A DNA stretch of 64,000 nucleotides from positions 2,450,001 through 2,514,000 of the forward strand of contig NZ_CP110389.1 of NCBI RefSeq assembly GCF_026015985.1. The letters run 5' to 3'. The notes below the pieces were generated by a model. That model was not told the DNA's origin and ran no database searches. It saw only the letters and a list, made by a program, of their open reading frames with translations. Position 1 is the first letter of the stretch. Each line of letters opens with the position of its first letter. The position numbers and the translations under genes are program-made. This DNA comes from Rhodopseudomonas sp. P2A-2r. GTDB lineage: Bacteria; Pseudomonadota; Alphaproteobacteria; Rhizobiales; Xanthobacteraceae. This document shows positions 24,842 to 32,457 of the stretch, piece after piece.

Positions 24842-26089
24842 CTACAGGTTGCTGTCGGTGATCGCTGCATAGATCATGGTGCGGAGTTCACGCCGCACCG
24901 GATAGGCGCTGGATGGCAGCACCTGCGTCATGAAGACGACAATCAGATCTTCCGCCGGATCGATCCAGAATGATGTGGTCGCCGCGCCACCCCAGGCATA
25001 TTCGCCGGCGCTGCCGGGGATCATGGTGAGCGCCGGCTTCATTGTCACGGAGAAGCCGAGGCCGAAGCCGACCCCGGCATAGGTAGCCTCAGAGAACAGC
25101 GATTTGGACATCTCGGTGAGGTCGCGACCGCCCGGAAGATGATTGGCCGTCATCAGCGCCAGTGTCTTAAGTCCGATCAGGCGGACGCCGCCGAGTTCGC
25201 CGCCGTTCAGCAAAGCGCGGCAGAAAGTGAGATAGTCCGCCGCCGTCGAACATAGTCCGCCGCCGCCGGAGATCAGCGATGGCGGCGTCAGGAACGAACT
25301 GGTGGTGGGGTCGTCCTGCAGGACCATGCCGCCACGGCCATCGGCTGCGTAGCAGGCGGCGAGGCGATGCGCCTTGGCCGCCGGCACGTGGAAGCCGGTG
25401 TCGGTCATGCCCAGCGGATCGAAGATGCGCTCCTGGAGAAATTGCTCGAACGGCTGGCCGGCGATCACCTCGATGAGATGACCGAGCACGTCGGTGGCCA
25501 CCGAGTAGTTCCAGGCGTCGCCCGGAGAGAATTCCAGCGGGATCTTGGCAAGGTCGTCGATCATCGACTGCAGCGTGCCGGCCTTCTCGATCTCGCCGAT
25601 CTTCTGCGCGCGATAGGCGGCGTCCACATTGGTGCGGTTCTGGAAACCATAGGTCAGGCCGGAGGTGTGGCGCAGCAGATCGATGATGAGCATCGGCCGC
25701 GCCGGCGGTCGGGTCTGGAACAGCGGTGCCATACCGGCCTGGAAGACGCCGAGATCCTTCCACGCCGGAATGTACTTGTGCACGGGCTCGTCCAGCGCGA
25801 CGCGGCCTTGCTCCACCAGCATCATGAAGGCCACCGAGGTGATCGGTTTGGTCATGGAATAGATGCGGAAGATGGTGTCGTCCCGCACGGGCGTCCTGCG
25901 CTCGAGGTCGGCGAAGCCTTGCACCGCGCTGTGCAGCAGCTGTCCGCGGCGCCAGACCAAGAGCTGCGTGCCGGGAAACCGGCCGGCGTCGAGGTAGCGC
26001 CGCTTCAGGTGGTCCTCGACGCCAGCGAGGGCCGCGACGGACATTCCCGCGTCAGTGACAGCGGATGGGCTCGGATTTGGGGACTGCAT
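24842..26089 (-). CDS. Serine beta-lactamase-family (class C-like) hydrolase/esterase
   Basis: This 415-residue protein of the beta-lactamase/DD-peptidase/esterase (EstB-like) family has the SxxK motif SMTK (in FRIYSMTKPIT), the YxN-equivalent Tyr in WNYSVATDVLG and the C-terminal GSAGEYAWGGAATTSFWIDP stretch. No clear signal peptide is seen, so it may be a cytoplasmic esterase rather than a penicillin-recognising enzyme. I prefer the ATG at 26089; starts at 26185 and 26047 are also in frame. It is convergent with the small-protein gene (15 bp gap). The substrate is unknown. Confidence 0.85.
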   Translation of the reverse strand: MQSPNPSPSAVTDAGMSVAALAGVEDHLKRRYLDAGRFPGTQLLVWRRGQLLHSAVQGFADLERRTPVRDDTIFRIYSMTKPITSVAFMMLVEQGRVALDEPVHKYIPAWKDLGVFQAGMAPLFQTRPPARPMLIIDLLRHTSGLTYGFQNRTNVDAAYRAQKIGEIEKAGTLQSMIDDLAKIPLEFSPGDAWNYSVATDVLGHLIEVIAGQPFEQFLQERIFDPLGMTDTGFHVPAAKAHRLAACYAADGRGGMVLQDDPTTSSFLTPPSLISGGGGLCSTAADYLTFCRALLNGGELGGVRLIGLKTLALMTANHLPGGRDLTEMSKSLFSEATYAGVGFGLGFSVTMKPALTMIPGSAGEYAWGGAATTSFWIDPAEDLIVVFMTQVLPSSAYPVRRELRTMIYAAITDSNL

Positions 26090-26220
26090 CGCGGCATCGC
26101 TCCACGTGGACGGAATGACCGTGTTTATGACTCCGGCGCGGCCGCTGTCCAACACGTATTTGCGCGCCGTGGTCCTGCCGACCAACCGACGACGGAGGGG
26201 CTGGCCGAGGTGCTCGGCCG

Positions 26221-26748
26221 TTAGCTCTTGTTGCTCCAGTCGCGCTGCCCGAGGTCATGCATCGCCTCCAGAAAGAGCTGGTCGAACTGGAATGGCGGTG
26301 CCGTGATCGGCTGCTCGCCGGCAGCAAGGGCCGTGTCATGGAAAGCGCGGCCCAGCGCGCCCAGGCGCTCGGCGAAGACGTCGATGCCGTCGCGTTCGGC
26401 GCTGCCGATGACGGCGGACAGCGCCGCTTTGATGCGTGCGATCTGGTCATCGACCGCGGCAATCCTGGCGGCCACCGCATCGATCTCGACTTCGGCCGTG
26501 CCGGTGCTCGAGATGGTGGCCAGCGCCGCGGCGTTGCCGCGGTCCCGCAACATGCCATCGTGCAGCGCGTCGAGCTTGCTGCGAAACGCGTCGAGATGGT
26601 CCACTGCGGCGGCTGCATTGGCTTCAAGGTCGGCCCTGGCCTGCGAGAGGATCGCCGCCGCGGCGACCACGACGGCGGCCTTCAGTGCGGTCGCGGCAGC
26701 GCGGAGCGCGGCTGAAACCTGTTCCGTGTTCACCTGAATTCTGGCCAA
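26221..26748 (-). CDS. Hypothetical helical, Ala-rich protein
   Basis: This possible gene of 175 residues starts at a TTG (26748) and ends 131 bases before the beta-lactamase-family gene start on the same strand. The product is very rich in Ala with long predicted amphipathic helices (QVSAALRAAATALKAAVVVA, IDAVAARIAAVDDQIARIKA), which fits a coiled-coil protein. The C-terminal part (FQFDQLFLEAMHDLGQRDW) is less repetitive and looks like real coding sequence. Competing plus-strand frames across the same bases look like shadows. No family was recognised and there is no clear ribosome site, so confidence is modest. Confidence 0.45.
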   Translation of the reverse strand: MARIQVNTEQVSAALRAAATALKAAVVVAAAAILSQARADLEANAAAAVDHLDAFRSKLDALHDGMLRDRGNAAALATISSTGTAEVEIDAVAARIAAVDDQIARIKAALSAVIGSAERDGIDVFAERLGALGRAFHDTALAAGEQPITAPPFQFDQLFLEAMHDLGQRDWSNKS

Positions 26749-26974
26749 TGGCGCGGTCCGATCATGCTGTGTCCGGCGCGATAGCTAGCACTTTTGCGTA
26801 GCCGTGAGGGCTGTTCACGGGCGTGGAATAGTACCGTGGACCATGCTGCTTATTCCGAGTGCAGCGCACAACAAATAAGCGGAGCGCAACCTTTCGATGC
26901 GGCGCTCCCAGCCATGGGGTCGGCCCGAAAGTCCTAACACGCTGTAAAACCTCAATATCTGTCGACCCCACGCT

Positions 26975-26990
26975 TGGCACGAACTTTGAA
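26975..26990 (+). promoter_or_regulatory. Possible sigma-54 promoter for the nitrate assimilation operon
   Basis: TGGCAC-N5-TTGAA matches the -24/-12 consensus TGGCAC-N5-TTGCW with the correct spacing and one mismatch in the -12 GC. It lies 178 bases before nrtA, leaving a leader of about 165 bases. Nitrogen-regulated (NtrC-type) expression would fit the operon's function. The rest of the gap 26749-27167 shows no gene. Confidence 0.45.
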
Positions 26991-27167
26991 TAGTTCTTAG
27001 CGACGCCATTGAAGCCGTCAAATCAATCACCCGCATTGCACTGCCATCATGGGGCTCCCCCAGACGCGCCGCTATGTCCGTTCGCCTTCGCGTTCAGAAG
27101 CGCATCGTGACGGGGAGGCCGCGATGGCGATGCAGGCCGCATCAGGCTTGAAAGGACGACCGCAGAC

Positions 27168-28478
27168 ATGACGAAGTCAGAGACCCAGACGCCCCGCCGC
27201 AATCTGAGCCGCCGCCAGCTTCTCAAGGCCGGTGCCGGAACCGCGGCGTTGCTTGCGGCCGCCAAACTGAATTTCCCGGCCGGCGCCTTTGCGCAGGGCG
27301 CTGGCCCGGAAGTGAAGGGTGCCAAGCTCGGCTTCATTGCGCTGACTGACGCCGCGCCGCTGTTCGTCGCCAAGGAAAAGGGGATCTTCGCCAAGTACGG
27401 CCTGCCTGACACCGAAGTGCTGAAGCAGGCGTCATGGGGCACCACGCGCGACAACCTGGTGCTCGGCTCCGAAGGCAACGGCATCGATGGCGCGCATATC
27501 CTGACGCCGATGCCCTATCTGATCTCGTCGGGCAAGGTGACCCAGAACAATGTGCCGACGCCGATGTACATCATGGCGCGGCTCAATCTCAACGGCCAGA
27601 GCATCTCGGTCGGCAAGGAATACGCCGACCTCAAGATCGGTCTCGACACCAAGCCGTTCAAGGAAGCGATCGATAAGAAGAAGGCGTCCGGCAAGTCGGT
27701 GAAGGCGGCGATGACGTTCCCCGGCGGCACCCATGACCTTTGGATTCGCTATTGGCTCGCCGCCGGCGGCATCGATCCCGACAAGGACATCGAGACCATC
27801 GTGGTGCCGCCGCCGCAGATGGTCGCCAACATGAAGGTTGGCACCATGGACTGCTTCTGTGTCTGCGAGCCGTGGAACCTGCAGCTGATTCACCAGAACA
27901 TCGGCTACACCGCGCTGACCACCGGTGAACTCTGGAACAAGCATCCGGAGAAGTCGCTGGGCATGCGCGCCGCCTGGGTCGACAAGTATCCGAAGGCCGC
28001 CAAGGCGCTGCTGATGGCGGTGATGGAAGCGCAGCAGTTCTGCGAGAAGGCCGAGAACCGCGACGAGGTCGCTGCCATCAACGCCAAGCGCCAGTGGATC
28101 AATTGCCCCGTTGAAGACGTCACCGATCGCGTCAAGGGCAAGTTCGATTACGGCACCGGTCGCGTCGTCGAGAACTCGCCGCACATCATGAAGTTCTGGG
28201 ACGATTTCGCGTCCTATCCCTATCAGAGCCACGACCTGTGGTTCATGACCGAGGATATCCGCTGGGGCAAGTACGACGCCGGCTTCGATTCCAAGGCGCT
28301 GATCGCCAAGGTCAACCGCGAAGACCTGTGGAAGGAAGCTGCCAAGGAGATGGGTGTCTCCGCCATGCCCACCTCGACATCGCGCGGCAAGGAGACGTTC
28401 TTCGACGGCAAGGTGTTCGATCCGGAAAATCCCGCCGCCTATCTGAAGTCGCTCGCTATCAAGCGCGTCGAGGCCTGA
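27168..28478 (+). CDS. nrtA: Nitrate ABC transporter substrate-binding protein (NrtA-like)
   Basis: This 436-residue periplasmic receptor of the NrtA/CmpA/SsuA family has a twin-arginine signal (NLSRRQLLKAGAGTAALLAA, cleavage near GAFAQ). Family segments include KLGFIALTDAAPLFVAKEKG, QASWGTTRDNLVLGSEG, TFPGGTHDLWIRYWLAAGGI and VGTMDCFCVCEPWN. It binds nitrate (possibly nitrite) and delivers it to NrtB/NrtD, encoded directly downstream. As first gene of nrtA-nrtB-nrtD-globin-globin-flp-nasC, it is preceded by a long leader and a sigma-54-like promoter. Confidence 0.9.
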   Translation: MTKSETQTPRRNLSRRQLLKAGAGTAALLAAAKLNFPAGAFAQGAGPEVKGAKLGFIALTDAAPLFVAKEKGIFAKYGLPDTEVLKQASWGTTRDNLVLGSEGNGIDGAHILTPMPYLISSGKVTQNNVPTPMYIMARLNLNGQSISVGKEYADLKIGLDTKPFKEAIDKKKASGKSVKAAMTFPGGTHDLWIRYWLAAGGIDPDKDIETIVVPPPQMVANMKVGTMDCFCVCEPWNLQLIHQNIGYTALTTGELWNKHPEKSLGMRAAWVDKYPKAAKALLMAVMEAQQFCEKAENRDEVAAINAKRQWINCPVEDVTDRVKGKFDYGTGRVVENSPHIMKFWDDFASYPYQSHDLWFMTEDIRWGKYDAGFDSKALIAKVNREDLWKEAAKEMGVSAMPTSTSRGKETFFDGKVFDPENPAAYLKSLAIKRVEA

Positions 28479-28524
28479 GGTCATGTCGCGCGGAAGCCAT
28501 GCTTTGATCACGGAGAACAATGTG

Positions 28525-29416
28525 ATGAACGTGCAAGCCATCAAGACGGAGCCCGCGGCGGCACTGGTGACGACGTCGGCACCGATCGTTGCGCTCGCAC
28601 CAAAGCGGCCTCCGCGCCTCGACAAATATGCTAAGGCGGCGAAGGCGACCGCAGTCCGCGTGATCCCGCCGCTGATCGTGGTCACGTTACTGATGGTGTT
28701 CTGGGAGCTGGTGTGCCGGCGCGCGGGCTCGACCCTGCCGCCGCCGTCCAAGGTCTACAAGGACACCAAGGAGTTGATCTTCGATCCGTTCTTCGACAAT
28801 GGCGGCATCGACAAGGGACTGTTCTGGCATCTCTCCGCCAGTCTGCAGCGGGTGTTCCTCGGCTACTCCCTGGCGGCGGTCGCCGGCGTGGCGCTCGGCA
28901 CGCTTGTCGGCCAGTCCGTCTGGGCCATGCGCGGCCTCGATCCGATCTTCCAGGTGCTGCGCACGATCCCCCATTGGCATGGTTGCCGCTGGCGCTCGCC
29001 GCGTTCCGAGACGGGCAGCCCTCGGCGATCTTCGTGATCTTCATCACCTCGATCTGGCCGATCATCATCAACACCGCCGTCGGCATCCGCAACATCCCTC
29101 AGGACTACCGCAACGTTGCCGCGGTCGTGCAGCTCAACCCGATCGAGTTCTTTACTAAGGTAATGCTGCCTGCGGCCGCGCCTACATCTTCACCGGCCTG
29201 CGCATCGGCATCGGCCTGTCATGGCTCGCCATCATCGCGGCGGAAATGCTGATCGGCGGCGTCGGTATCGGCTTCTTCATCTGGGACGCCTGGAATTCCA
29301 GCCACATCAGCGAGATCATTCTGGCGCTGTTCTATGTCGGCATCATCGGCTTCGTGCTCGACCGCGCCATTGCCGGTCTCGGGCATCTCGTCACCCACGG
29401 CACCTCGGCACAATAG
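28525..29416 (+). pseudogene. nrtB: Nitrate ABC transporter permease (NrtB-like) with two one-base frameshifts
   Basis: The permease reads in three successive frames. The first (from the ATG at 28525, with GGAGAAC upstream) runs to FQVLRTIP. The second (PLAWLPLALAAFRDGQPSA to FFTKVMLPAAAP) begins at the C5 run 28968-28972, where one C is missing. The third (YIFTGLRIGIGLSWLAIIAA to GHLVTHGTSAQ) begins near 29180, where another base is missing. Together they give a complete NrtB-type protein of about 297 residues with the EAA-loop region intact. Since the flanking operon is intact and the shifts are single bases, sequencing or assembly error is likely. If real, nitrate uptake by this system would be lost. 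Confidence 0.85.
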
Positions 29417-29426
29417 GGATCATGTC

Positions 29427-30221
29427 ATGAAGCCGTATCTCAAGCTCGACCACATCGACAAGGTGTTCACCCGCGGCGCCGCCTCGACCGAGGTGCTGAA
29501 GGACATCAACCTCAACATCGCCAAGGGCGAGTACGCCTCGATCATCGGCCATTCCGGCTGCGGCAAGTCGACCTTGCTCAACCTCATCGCTGGCCTCACC
29601 AAAGTCACGTCGGGGGTGGTGCTGCTGGAGGACCGCGAGGTCAATTCGCCCGGCCCGGATCGTGCCGTGGTGTTCCAGAACCACAGCCTGCTGCCGTGGC
29701 TCACCGTCTACCAGAACGTCCAGCTCGGCGTCGACAAGGTGTTCGCGAAGTCGAAGACAAAGGCCGAGCGCGAGGCCTGGATCATGCACAATCTGAATCT
29801 CGTGCAGATGACCCACGCCAAGGACAAGCGCCCCTCCGAAATCTCCGGCGGCATGAAGCAGCGCGTCGGCATTGCCCGCGCGCTGGCGATGGAGCCGAAG
29901 GTGCTGTTGCTCGACGAACCGTTCGGCGCGCTCGACGCACTCACCCGCGCGCATCTGCAGGACTCGGTGATGGCGCTGCACCAGAAGCTCGGCAACACCA
30001 TCGTCATGATCACCCATGACGTCGACGAGGCCGTGCTGCTGTCCGACCGGATTGTCATGATGACCAACGGTCCCAGCGCCACCATCGGCGAGGTGCTCGA
30101 CGTGCCCCTCGCGCGTCCCCGCAAGCGGCTCGATCTGGCCACGGATCCCGTCTACCTGAAGTGCCGCAAGCGCGTGCTTGAATTCCTCTACGAACGGCAT
30201 CGCTTCGTCGAAGCGGCGTAG
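29427..30221 (+). CDS. nrtD: Nitrate ABC transporter ATP-binding protein (NrtD-like)
   Basis: This 264-residue ATPase has Walker A GHSGCGKST, Q-loop VFQNHSLLPWLTV, signature ISGGMKQRVGIARAL, Walker B VLLLDEPFGALDALT and switch His in MITHDVDEA. This is the single-domain NrtD/SsuB type, not the NrtC type with a fused binding domain. The ATG at 29427 is preceded by AGGGAT and lies 10 bases after the NrtB stop. It energises nitrate uptake. The short C-terminal extension (KRVLEFLYERHRFVEAA) is normal for the group. Confidence 0.92.
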   Translation: MKPYLKLDHIDKVFTRGAASTEVLKDINLNIAKGEYASIIGHSGCGKSTLLNLIAGLTKVTSGVVLLEDREVNSPGPDRAVVFQNHSLLPWLTVYQNVQLGVDKVFAKSKTKAEREAWIMHNLNLVQMTHAKDKRPSEISGGMKQRVGIARALAMEPKVLLLDEPFGALDALTRAHLQDSVMALHQKLGNTIVMITHDVDEAVLLSDRIVMMTNGPSATIGEVLDVPLARPRKRLDLATDPVYLKCRKRVLEFLYERHRFVEAA

Positions 30222-30293
30222 CGTCCTAGGACTCTTGACATTGGGGAGCAATGCGAATGAATGCGGCTCTGAGTTCCAGGACAGCTGCACGCC

Positions 30294-30719
30294 ATGAATC
30301 GCCCGATCGATCTGACTCGCGACGAAATCATCTGCGTGCAAACCTCGTTCGACCGGATGTGGCCGAAATCCGCGTTGATGGTCGATTTGTTCTACGCACG
30401 GTTGTTCGAGACGGTGCCCGAAACACAACCGCTGTTTCGCAGCGACATGACGCAGTTGAAGCACAAGTTCATTGCGACGCTCGCGGTGATTGTCGGCAGT
30501 CTCGACAATATGACGGGGTTGCTGTCTTTGGTCGGCAAGCTTGCCAAAGACCACGTGCACTATGGCGTACTGGAAATGCACTACGCGCCGGTCGGCGACG
30601 CGCTGTTCTGGAGTCTGGAACAGGGCCTCGGATCACATTGGACGCCGGACGTCGAGGCGTCCTGGCAGAAGCTCTACGCATTTCTGTCGGCGCGGATGAT
30701 CGTCGCAGCGTATCGGTAA
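30294..30719 (+). CDS. Single-domain globin (Bjgb-like), first of two
   Basis: This 141-residue globin of the Vitreoscilla/flavohaemoglobin-head type has the B-helix Tyr in MVDLFYARLFE, the proximal His in LAKDHVHYGVLEMHY and the VGDALFWSLEQGLG segment before the G/H helices. It is 69-140 bases from its neighbours in the nitrate assimilation operon. Bjgb in B. diazoefficiens lies in the same position and detoxifies nitric oxide made during nitrate assimilation. A similar role is likely here. It is clearly diverged from the second globin next to it, so the duplication is not recent. Confidence 0.85.
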   Translation: MNRPIDLTRDEIICVQTSFDRMWPKSALMVDLFYARLFETVPETQPLFRSDMTQLKHKFIATLAVIVGSLDNMTGLLSLVGKLAKDHVHYGVLEMHYAPVGDALFWSLEQGLGSHWTPDVEASWQKLYAFLSARMIVAAYR

Positions 30720-30804
30720 CGTCGCGTTGGACTCAACGACAGGCTGAACTATTGCTCGCGCGACGCGACCTACAGGCTCACCTTCACATCAAGGGAGAGC
30801 TACG

Positions 30805-31230
30805 ATGAATCCATCCCAGATAATTTTAGTGCAGGACAGCTTTGCAAAGGTCGCGCCGATTGCCGACCAGGCGGCCGTGCTGTTCTACGACCGGTTGTTC
30901 GAGATTGCGCCAGAAGTGAAACCGATGTTTCACGGCGCGGACATGGCGGAGCAGCGCCGCAAGCTGATGGCGACGCTCGGCGTGGTCGTCACCGGGTTGA
31001 CGCGCCTCGAAACCGTGCTGCCCGCGGCCAGTGCGCTGGCCAAGAAGCACGTGAGCTACGGCGTCAAGGACGAGCACTATCCGATTGTCGGCGCCGCGCT
31101 GCTATGGACTCTCGAAAAAGGCCTCGGCGACGCCTGGACGCCCGATGTCGCCGAGGCCTGGACCGCCGCCTATGGCACGCTGTCCGGCTACATGATCTCC
31201 GAGGCCCACGCGGCCCAGGCAGCCGAGTAA
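30805..31230 (+). CDS. Single-domain globin (Bjgb-like), second of two
   Basis: This 141-residue globin has the Tyr in AVLFYDRLFEIAPEVKPMFH, the proximal His in LAKKHVSYGVKDEHYP and VGAALLWTLEKGLGDAWTPD. A very good ribosome site (AAGGGAGAGC) precedes the ATG at 30805. It ends 9 bases before the flavoprotein gene, which could reduce it: in B. diazoefficiens the flavoprotein Flp serves both Bjgb and NasC. Of the two copies, this one is closer to textbook bacterial globins. Nitric oxide detoxification is the likely role, by analogy. Confidence 0.88.
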   Translation: MNPSQIILVQDSFAKVAPIADQAAVLFYDRLFEIAPEVKPMFHGADMAEQRRKLMATLGVVVTGLTRLETVLPAASALAKKHVSYGVKDEHYPIVGAALLWTLEKGLGDAWTPDVAEAWTAAYGTLSGYMISEAHAAQAAE

Positions 31231-31239
31231 GGAAACAGT

Positions 31240-32457
31240 GTGAGCGAACCGCTGGTCATCATCGGCAACGGCATGGCGGCAGCAAGGCTGGTCGACGAAC
31301 TCGCCAGATGCGCGCTCGGCCGCTACGCCATCGCCGTGATCGGCGACGAACCGCGGCTCGCTTACAACCGCGTGCTGCTGTCGTCGGTGCTAGCCGGCGA
31401 GGCGACGTCGCAGGAAATCGAACTCAGGCCGGCATCGTGGTGGCGCGACCGCGGCGTCACGCTGAAATACGGCGCGATGGCCACCGGGATCGACATGGCC
31501 GCGCGCGAAGTGACGATGGCCAACGGCAAGCGCGTGGCATTTTCCAAGCTGGTGATCGCCACCGGCTCGTCGGCACTGCGGCTGCCGGTGGCGGGCGGCG
31601 ATCTTCCCGGCGTGCATACGTTTCGCGATAGTGGCGACGTCGACCTGCTGCTCGATCTGGCCGCAGGGAAGAAGCGCGTGGTGGTGGTCGGCGGCGGCCT
31701 GCTCGGACTCGAGGCTGCCTATGGTCTCGCCAAGGCCGGCGCATCGGTGACCCTGATCCACCTGATGGACCGGCTGATGGAACGCCAGCTCGATGCCCGA
31801 GCCGCTGCGCTGCTGAAGACGCTGGTGGAACGCAAGGGCGTGACGATCCTGCTCGAAGCCAACACATCAAAGATCCATGGCACCGACCGCGTCGAAGGCG
31901 TCGAACTGAAGGACGGCCGCAGGCTCGACGCCGATGCGGTGATCTTCGCCGCCGGGATCCGTCCCAACGCGACGCTGGCGACGGAGGCCGGCATTCCCGT
32001 CAATCGCGGCATCGTCGTCGACGACCGGATGGCGACGGGATCGGACGGCGTCTATGCGCTCGGCGAATGCGCCGAGCATCGCGGCACCTGCTACGGACTC
32101 GTCGAGCCGGCCTATGAGCAGGCGAAGGTGCTGGCGCGGCATCTTGCCGGCGGCGTCGCGTGTTATGAAGGCAGCGTGCTCGCCACCAATCTGAAGGTCT
32201 CCGGCGTCAGCGTGTTCTCCGCCGGAGATTTTCTCGGCGCCGACGGCAGCGAAGCCATCGTGCTCAACGATATCAGGCGCGGGACCTACAAGAAGCTGGT
32301 GATCGCCGATAGCCGCCTGACCGGCGCCGTGCTGGTCGGCGATACCCAGGATGCGCTGTGGTATCTCGAACTGATCCGCGGCGGCGCTGATATCTCCGAC
32401 ATGCGCGGCGATATCATGTTCGGCCGTTCTTTGGCCACCCGCGCCGAGGCGGCGTGA
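31240..32457 (+). CDS. NAD(P)H/FAD oxidoreductase feeding nitrate reductase and globin (Flp/NasB-like)
   Basis: This 405-residue pyridine nucleotide-disulfide-type oxidoreductase starts at a GTG. The FAD Rossmann motif is VIIGNGMAAARLVDEL at the N-terminus, the NAD(P)H motif is VVVVGGGLLGLEAAYGLA, and YALGECAEHRG is the second FAD-binding stretch. It resembles the N-terminal half of NirB and the stand-alone Flp of B. diazoefficiens, which passes electrons from NADH to NasC. Its stop TGA overlaps the ATG of the nitrate reductase gene (TGATG), so the two proteins should be made in similar amounts. Confidence 0.88.
   Translation: MSEPLVIIGNGMAAARLVDELARCALGRYAIAVIGDEPRLAYNRVLLSSVLAGEATSQEIELRPASWWRDRGVTLKYGAMATGIDMAAREVTMANGKRVAFSKLVIATGSSALRLPVAGGDLPGVHTFRDSGDVDLLLDLAAGKKRVVVVGGGLLGLEAAYGLAKAGASVTLIHLMDRLMERQLDARAAALLKTLVERKGVTILLEANTSKIHGTDRVEGVELKDGRRLDADAVIFAAGIRPNATLATEAGIPVNRGIVVDDRMATGSDGVYALGECAEHRGTCYGLVEPAYEQAKVLARHLAGGVACYEGSVLATNLKVSGVSVFSAGDFLGADGSEAIVLNDIRRGTYKKLVIADSRLTGAVLVGDTQDALWYLELIRGGADISDMRGDIMFGRSLATRAEAA

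Noticed and set aside
28960..29190. Programmed frameshifting in nrtB
   Set aside because: Two shifts are needed, with no slippery heptamer or downstream structure evident. Simple sequence error is a better explanation.
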